10,357 bases of DNA from Zetaproteobacteria bacterium (GTDB taxonomy: Bacteria; Pseudomonadota; Zetaproteobacteria; Mariprofundales; Mariprofundaceae): assembly GCA_021545665.1 (NCBI GenBank), contig JAJRTX010000294.1:1-10357 (forward strand). Reading direction: 5' to 3'. A program made the translations under genes and the position numbers. Within the stretch, counting starts at the first letter, position 1, and the number at the start of each line of letters is the position of its first letter. Under the pieces are notes generated by a model. The model worked only from the letters and a program-made list of their open reading frames with translations. It had not been told where the DNA came from and did no database searches. Below, in pieces: positions 6,017-10,357 of this stretch.

Positions 6017-7450
6017 ATGAAGCGATTTGTTGTAGGAGAAAGCCGCAGCCAAAGCACGCTGTTTCCTGAGTTACTGGACGATTATGTTGCTGAAGATAAT
6101 CCGGTTCGGGTGATTGATGTCTTTGTCGATGAGTTGGCTATGCGCGAATTGGGATTCAAAGGTGTGGAACCGCATGCTACAGGACGGCCCGCATATCATC
6201 CGGCAATGATGCTGAAACTCTATGTTTACGGATACCTGAATCGAATCCACTCAAGCCGTCGCCTTGAGCGTGAAAGTCAGCGCAATGTTGAAGTGATGTG
6301 GTTGACCGGCCGTTTGATGCCTGACTTCAAGACAATAGCAGATTTTCGAAAAGATAATGGTAAAGCGATTCAAAACGTCTGCCGTGAGTTTGTGATGTTA
6401 TGCCGGAAACTAAACCTTCTCACTGAATCAATGGTGGCTATTGATGGCAGTAAATTCAAAGCAGTGAATGCCAGGGACAAGAATTTCACCCAAGCCAAGA
6501 TGAAGCGCCGGATGGATGATATTGATAAAAGCATCGACGAATATATGCGTCGTCTTGATACGGCAGATCGACAGGAAGAACAGATTCGACAAGCCGACAC
6601 AACCAGACTGAAAGATAAAATTGCCAAGCTGAAAGATGAGATGAAACATCTCAAGAAATTGAAGGCAAAAATGCTGGCTGAGCCGGACAAACAAATATCC
6701 CTGACTGATCCCGATGCCCGTTCCATGAAAACCAGAGGGAATGGCATTGTAGGCTATAACGTCCAGACAGCAGTTGATGTTCAGAACCATCTGATTGTTG
6801 AGCATGAGGTTACCAACAATGGTAGTGACCGTGGCCAGCTTTCAGCCATGGCAAAGAAAGCCCGTCAGAGCATGGGAGCAGAGAAATTTGAGGTGGTTGC
6901 GGATCGTGGCTATTTCAAAAGTGACGAGATCAAAGCATGCGATGATGCATGTATCATAACGTATCTCCCGGAAGCAATTACATCGCGAGGCCGAAAGACA
7001 GGAAAGTTTACCAAGCAAGATTTCCGTTATTTACCTGAGACTGATGAATACCTATGCCCGTCTGGTGAACGCTTGTACTGGCATTTCACAACCAAGGAAA
7101 GTGGAAGGATTTTGCGTTCATACTGGAATCGCGCTGCCTGCCGAAGTTGCGCAATCAAAGAACAATGTTCTCCCAGCCCTGAGCGCAGAGTCCGGCGCTG
7201 GGAACATGAGACGGTGTTGGAGGCAATGAAACTCAGGCTGAAGCTGAAAGTAGATGCCATGCGCATTCGCAGGCAAACGGTTGAACATCCCTTTGGAACG
7301 ATCAAAGCATGGATGGGAGCAACTCACTTTCTGACCAGAACGATTGATCGGGTCAGTGCGGAAATGAGCTTGCATGTGCTTGCTTACAACCTGAAACGAG
7401 TCATCAACATGATGGGAGTTCGGGATCTGGTTCAGGCAATCCGAGCCTGA
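6017..7450 (+). CDS. IS1182-family transposase (DDE type)
   Basis: This 477-aa protein catalyses cutting and joining of the IS ends. The N-terminal third (about 15-130) is the InsH/DUF772-type domain with the MWLTGRLMPDFKTIADFRKDN block. The catalytic DDE core has D143 (AIDGSKFKAVN), D296 (VVADRGYFKSDEI) and E423 (VEHPFGTIKAWMG). A lysine/aspartate-rich, likely coiled-coil insertion lies at about 155-222. A cysteine set typical of this family (C347, C375, C378, C384) precedes the last catalytic segment and may bind zinc. No stop or frameshift interrupts it and the motifs are intact, so it may be active. It starts at an ATG 7 bases after GGGGG and is flanked by matching terminal repeats. Confidence 0.95.
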   Translation: MKRFVVGESRSQSTLFPELLDDYVAEDNPVRVIDVFVDELAMRELGFKGVEPHATGRPAYHPAMMLKLYVYGYLNRIHSSRRLERESQRNVEVMWLTGRLMPDFKTIADFRKDNGKAIQNVCREFVMLCRKLNLLTESMVAIDGSKFKAVNARDKNFTQAKMKRRMDDIDKSIDEYMRRLDTADRQEEQIRQADTTRLKDKIAKLKDEMKHLKKLKAKMLAEPDKQISLTDPDARSMKTRGNGIVGYNVQTAVDVQNHLIVEHEVTNNGSDRGQLSAMAKKARQSMGAEKFEVVADRGYFKSDEIKACDDACIITYLPEAITSRGRKTGKFTKQDFRYLPETDEYLCPSGERLYWHFTTKESGRILRSYWNRAACRSCAIKEQCSPSPERRVRRWEHETVLEAMKLRLKLKVDAMRIRRQTVEHPFGTIKAWMGATHFLTRTIDRVSAEMSLHVLAYNLKRVINMMGVRDLVQAIRA

Positions 7451-7607
7451 GCCCATTTTCAAGCCCCTATATCTGACGAAATACGACTTCATAGAGCCTG
7501 AAAAACTCCAAAATCCCTTCGTAGAGAAAATTGAAGCGGATAACTCAGGAAACCAAAACAATTTTGCCTTTAATGCGCATCTGCAGATGTGTCTTGAAAC
7601 CTAATCT

Positions 7608-7633
7608 GCGTTTTCACACGGTCTGGGCCGAAA
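7608..7633 (+). repeat. Right terminal inverted repeat of the IS
   Basis: These bases are the exact reverse complement of 5938-5963 and end in GGGCCGAAA. The next base outside (T7634) no longer matches the left flank, which fixes the IS edge. Confidence 0.95.
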
Positions 7634-7736
7634 TACGACGGTCGCGACCACCGCCAAATGCGGACATTCAGCTGGGCTGGAACTATCTGCGCTTCTCCCC
7701 GCCATACTCGATAAAACATTCAAAGGAGAACTGTAA
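7634..7736 (+). pseudogene. hsdS: C-terminal remnant of a type I restriction specificity subunit (HsdS)
   Basis: Directly after the IS right end, the frame with codons at 7635, 7638 and so on stays open to a TAA at 7734-7736. It reads about 33 residues ending ALLPAILDKTFKGEL. That ending is characteristic of HsdS proteins (ALLPSILDKAFKGEL-like C-termini); the preceding TAKCGHSAGLELS fits the helical segment found before it. HsdS chooses the DNA target of a type I restriction-modification complex. Everything upstream of the last ~33 codons is missing and there is no start codon, so this is a dead fragment cut by the IS junction. The left flank of the IS shows no HsdS sequence. The fragment's stop faces the ietS stop with 8 bases between. 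The short match is from memory of the family, not a search. Confidence 0.7.
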
Positions 7737-7744
7737 AGCCAGGG

Positions 7745-10300
7745 TTAAACCTCGATTGGTATGGCAATCTGGGTGGCAATGGACGTGTAGATGTCTGTCT
7801 CTACTTCTGGCGTTTTGATGGTGACGAGCAATGCATACCGTGCCCGTTTTCCCCATCGTTCCAATTTTGGTCTCTCTTTCCACCAGCCCACCACAGGGAA
7901 AACAGCAATATGACGACGTGCGGCAAGTTCTGCGGCAGTGCCTTGCCACGTATCGGAATGAATGGAACCGTTCTTGCACAGATTCTCGCCCAGCATCCAC
8001 TCGCCAGAATCCTGCGTTGCACCGCTTTGATATTCTTCATCTCGCGCTTGTTTATTGATGCGCTGATGAAATGATGGTTCACTCTCCAAAGGGCGGCGCA
8101 CTGAAAACCTGAGTCCATGAGAGGCGTAGCGATATTTATTTGACCAGCCACGTTCGCCGGGATTTGGTTCGATAAAGTAGGAGAGAGTCACCCGCATTTC
8201 GACTGCGGTTTCTCCAAGCCCTGCCAGAATTTCCGTTGGCCACGGAAGATCATGCAAGTTGATATCGCGGGTTTTAACGCTTCCGTCTTCTTTGAAGAAC
8301 GGTTGCAGGCTGTCTTGTGCAATGAGTGTGAGAGCATTTTTCGCGCTCCAAAATAAATCGATCTCATTGGGAACTCCGTAGCCACAATAACGAAGTAGTT
8401 GGCGATAATGATCTTGTCTCCGCCTTTGTGGATTGCCGGGAAGAAAACGAGCCTCCATAGCTGGCGTCCAACGGGCAGAATGAACCATGAGTGCGCGCAC
8501 AGTCTCTGGCCAGAACTTCGGGTATTGCGCTTGAACTTTTGCAGCCAGCCTTGCGGCAAGCGCAGAAGCAGCACTGGTGTCGCCGAAAGAGACAAGCTGT
8601 TTACCCATCGCGAATTGATGCCCTGTCGTGAGTAGCTGCAATGCATCATCAATGTAATCGGCGTTTCCGTTATCCGGGTTGATGGCCATATTACCGGCTT
8701 CCATCACAATCTCAGGTTTGATCGGCCAAGTCCTGTTCCAATCCATTGATGTACAACTGGAAGGAGACAAATCGCCTGCCGGGGCAACTGTTTTCCAGCC
8801 TGGATATTCTGCCTCATCCAGCCAAACCTTCTCCGTATAGCCACCAACTGTGATGGCATTCCATGCTTGCCCAGGATCGTGAACCTCATCAGTGAGGTTG
8901 CTATCGGGATAACGGTGCCGCTCGTCGTGAGCGGTATTTCCTGCGGAAAGTATAACAAGACGCCGTGATTCATCTTCATAGCCTGAAGTCAGAGCATCAA
9001 CAGTTGCCGACCATGATGATGGTCGTCCACGATCCCTGTCATCGGTCGTTGTCACGGCCATGCAATATGCACGCTCTCGACCCGGTTGTTCGATTTCCAC
9101 GCGCCCCATGCTTTCACGAGTAATTGCACCGTATAAACGCTTGTCCTTGTGATAGCCCGGAGCAGGCATGATTTTGACTGATTCGAGTCTGTGAGAAAGC
9201 TGAACCTGTTCATTGTGCGACAAGGGGATAGTCAAATCACCATAGGCTGCAAGTCCACCCATAAGAGTGCCATGGCCATAATAGCGATCATCCGTTCCCC
9301 AATTTAAGTAATCATAAGAATGCATGTCATCAGTACTTGCCACAGGCTGTAGTAATAGATGTTGTTCATTAAGGCCCGTATCAAGCAAGCAGACAGACGG
9401 AGACCCTTCTGGCGGTGGCGTAATTCGCTCAATGAAGTCTTCGTTCCACTCCCTTTGCTCTTGTCTGTCCATACCTGTATAAAATTCAGCCGTATCCTTT
9501 GCCTTTCTCACTTCGGCGATGCTTCCCAACAGACGGATTGAGCGAGCCATCTGCTCTGGGGTGCCATAAACAAGAAGAATAGTTCGATCTAGAAAGTGAA
9601 TGGATTCCGAACTAATCCGCATGCCCAGTTGCTCCGCATGGTCACGAAGGAATGCCTCATATTCAAATTGATCTGAGTGCCGAAGCCAAACCTCCCACCA
9701 TATTGCGGAGTTGTCCTTTGGAAACAGTTCAAGGTCATCTGTGAACAATTCACGCAAAGCAGCCAGCTTAATTGCTGAAACACTCTCAATCAGGTCTTGC
9801 TCTCTGGGCCTGGGCGGTTTGTCGGGTGAGCTTGGCGTCGTATCTTCATCACGATAGCGAATGATTTTGTTTAGAAAGCGTTCCAGCTTCCCTTCTGGAA
9901 CAAACACGGTTGCAACTGTTTGATCTTCTATTTCCTTGACCGTGCAAAGCTCAATGCCGCCGGACTGAAACTCCAGACTTTCAAACTTAAGTGCAAAGGC
10001 CGGTTCGCTCTCGAATGACAGGTAGATGCCATTGCCGGTGTCCAGGCCAAAAGCCTTTTGTTCGCGAATTATATCGGATTCAGTAGAAAGCACTGCTTCA
10101 AATTGTCGAATCAGTGAATTGGCATGTTGGATGCGAAGACGTTCTGGTAAAAGTGTTGTGTTTCCGCGCCCACCTGAAGGGCTGGTATAGCGTTGTGTAG
10201 AAGCTGTGTCCGTGACCAGTAAATGAGGAAGCCGTTTATTATCTATCTTCAGGAGTAAAACCACCGGCTTTGAGCCGGTCAGCTTCAGCTTGATGTTCAT
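7745..10300 (-). CDS. ietS: S8 (subtilisin-like) anti-phage peptidase, IetS/IteS-like
   Basis: This 851-aa protein has no signal peptide and is probably cytoplasmic. An N-terminal domain (about 1-290) opens with the family-like block HLLVTDTASTQRYTSPSGG (residues 26-44). The protease domain follows with Asp307 (CLLDTGLN), His343 (YYGHGTLMGG), oxyanion Asn455 (LSAGNTAHDE) and Ser576 (SFGDTSAASALAA), a complete triad. About 250 further residues form a C-terminal domain. The layout matches the protease of the IetAS defence system (AAA ATPase plus subtilisin-like protease), described as anti-phage by Gao et al. 2020. AGGAGGAG lies about 6 bases before the ATG at 10300, so I keep that start, although the frame stays open to the window edge. 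The partner ATPase should lie just beyond the edge. Natural substrate is unknown. Confidence 0.88.
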   Translation of the reverse strand: MNIKLKLTGSKPVVLLLKIDNKRLPHLLVTDTASTQRYTSPSGGRGNTTLLPERLRIQHANSLIRQFEAVLSTESDIIREQKAFGLDTGNGIYLSFESEPAFALKFESLEFQSGGIELCTVKEIEDQTVATVFVPEGKLERFLNKIIRYRDEDTTPSSPDKPPRPREQDLIESVSAIKLAALRELFTDDLELFPKDNSAIWWEVWLRHSDQFEYEAFLRDHAEQLGMRISSESIHFLDRTILLVYGTPEQMARSIRLLGSIAEVRKAKDTAEFYTGMDRQEQREWNEDFIERITPPPEGSPSVCLLDTGLNEQHLLLQPVASTDDMHSYDYLNWGTDDRYYGHGTLMGGLAAYGDLTIPLSHNEQVQLSHRLESVKIMPAPGYHKDKRLYGAITRESMGRVEIEQPGRERAYCMAVTTTDDRDRGRPSSWSATVDALTSGYEDESRRLVILSAGNTAHDERHRYPDSNLTDEVHDPGQAWNAITVGGYTEKVWLDEAEYPGWKTVAPAGDLSPSSCTSMDWNRTWPIKPEIVMEAGNMAINPDNGNADYIDDALQLLTTGHQFAMGKQLVSFGDTSAASALAARLAAKVQAQYPKFWPETVRALMVHSARWTPAMEARFLPGNPQRRRQDHYRQLLRYCGYGVPNEIDLFWSAKNALTLIAQDSLQPFFKEDGSVKTRDINLHDLPWPTEILAGLGETAVEMRVTLSYFIEPNPGERGWSNKYRYASHGLRFSVRRPLESEPSFHQRINKQARDEEYQSGATQDSGEWMLGENLCKNGSIHSDTWQGTAAELAARRHIAVFPVVGWWKERPKLERWGKRARYALLVTIKTPEVETDIYTSIATQIAIPIEV

Positions 10301-10357
10301 AATCTCTCCTCCTGTTTTGGCTCGCCCATTGGGTGAAAGCCAAAACAGGAGGAGAGA
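10297..10357 (-). CDS. Possible C-terminal end of the upstream partner gene (ietA candidate)
   Basis: On the - strand a frame open from the window edge ends with TGA at 10299-10297, overlapping the ietS ATG as ATGA. It ends MGEPKQEERL. A 4-base overlap is typical of tightly coupled operon partners, and in IetAS the AAA+ ATPase gene precedes the protease. The 19 visible codons carry no recognisable motif, and the other two frames are also open here. The call rests on the overlap and the expected gene order. Confidence 0.35.
   Translation of the reverse strand, partial: LSSCFGFHPMGEPKQEERL
10303..10357. repeat. 20-bp perfect inverted repeat covering the ietS ribosome site
   Basis: TCTCTCCTCCTGTTTTGGCT (10303-10322) and its exact reverse complement (10338-10357) enclose a 15-base loop with a further CCC/GGG pairing. 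In the - strand transcript the ietS Shine-Dalgarno (AGGAGGAG) lies in the 3' arm, two bases from the start codon, and would be fully paired. The right arm ends exactly at the last base of the window, so the repeat may continue or be a fold-back artefact. Confidence 0.9.

Larger units (their letters stand above)
5938..7633 (+). mobile_element. IS1182-family insertion sequence, apparently complete
   Basis: The element is about 1696 bp, bounded by 26-bp perfect terminal inverted repeats and carrying one intact transposase, which fits the IS1182 family (about 1.3-1.95 kb, single DDE ORF). A 79-base leader contains a promoter; a 157-base tail after the transposase is non-coding except for a 12-bp palindrome (CATCTGCAGATG, 7578-7589). 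The bases flanking the two ends (...GGCAAG and TACGACGG...) share no direct repeat, so no target-site duplication is visible. The flanks also belong to different contexts: petC terminator region on the left and an hsdS tail on the right. Confidence 0.9.

Noticed and set aside
5860..6069. 69-aa + strand ORF running from the terminator into the IS
   Set aside because: It begins inside the terminator loop, crosses the hairpin and the IS left repeat, overlaps the transposase start in another frame and has no ribosome site.
6370..6805. 125-aa minus-strand ORFs inside the transposase gene
   Set aside because: Antisense shadows of the transposase coiled-coil region; low-complexity composition and no ribosome site.
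7531..7818. 95-aa + strand ORF across the IS right end
   Set aside because: It runs through the terminal repeat and into the antisense of ietS; the HsdS-like tail in a different frame explains the region better.
8188..8652. 154-aa minus-strand ORF inside ietS in another frame
   Set aside because: It overlaps the conserved catalytic-serine half of ietS, which is intact; no recognisable motif.

Overview
The window reads as a piece of a Pseudomonadota chromosome (beta/gamma-like, or a relative such as a zetaproteobacterium). The evidence is an E. coli-type SdhB, an SdhE/YgfY flavinylation factor close to the sdh genes, a three-gene petABC (cytochrome bc1) operon with separate cytochrome b and c1 genes, and a cytochrome b whose Qo motif is PVWY, the form reported for beta- and gammaproteobacteria. 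The genus cannot be fixed from this sequence.

Bases 1-5881 are core energy metabolism. On the + strand there is the tail of sdhA, a possible 37-codon ORF that overlaps both neighbours, and sdhB. A class I-type polyphosphate kinase (ppk2) follows on the - strand. Then, on the + strand, come sdhE, ribulose-phosphate 3-epimerase (rpe) with its own promoter, and petABC, closed by a perfect 17-bp-stem terminator. SDH feeds electrons into the quinone pool, SdhE matures its flavoprotein, and the bc1 complex oxidises quinol.

Bases 5882-7736 are a junction. A compound hairpin is followed by a complete-looking IS1182-family element (about 1.7 kb, 26-bp perfect terminal inverted repeats, intact 477-aa DDE transposase, promoter starting in the left repeat). 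No target duplication is visible. Directly beyond its right end lies a reading frame matching the C-terminal tail of a type I restriction specificity subunit (HsdS), with no sign of the rest of that gene on the other side. The IS therefore appears to mark a deletion or recombination junction between the core genome and a defence region.

Bases 7745-10357 (- strand) hold a complete 851-aa intracellular subtilisin-like (S8) protease. It resembles IetS/IteS, the protease of the two-gene IetAS anti-phage system. At the window edge a second frame ends in an ATGA overlap with the ietS start, the expected place for the partner ATPase ietA. The last 55 bases form a 20-bp perfect inverted repeat containing the ietS ribosome-binding site. 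It is either an RNA hairpin that could control ietS translation or a fold-back artefact at a sequence end.
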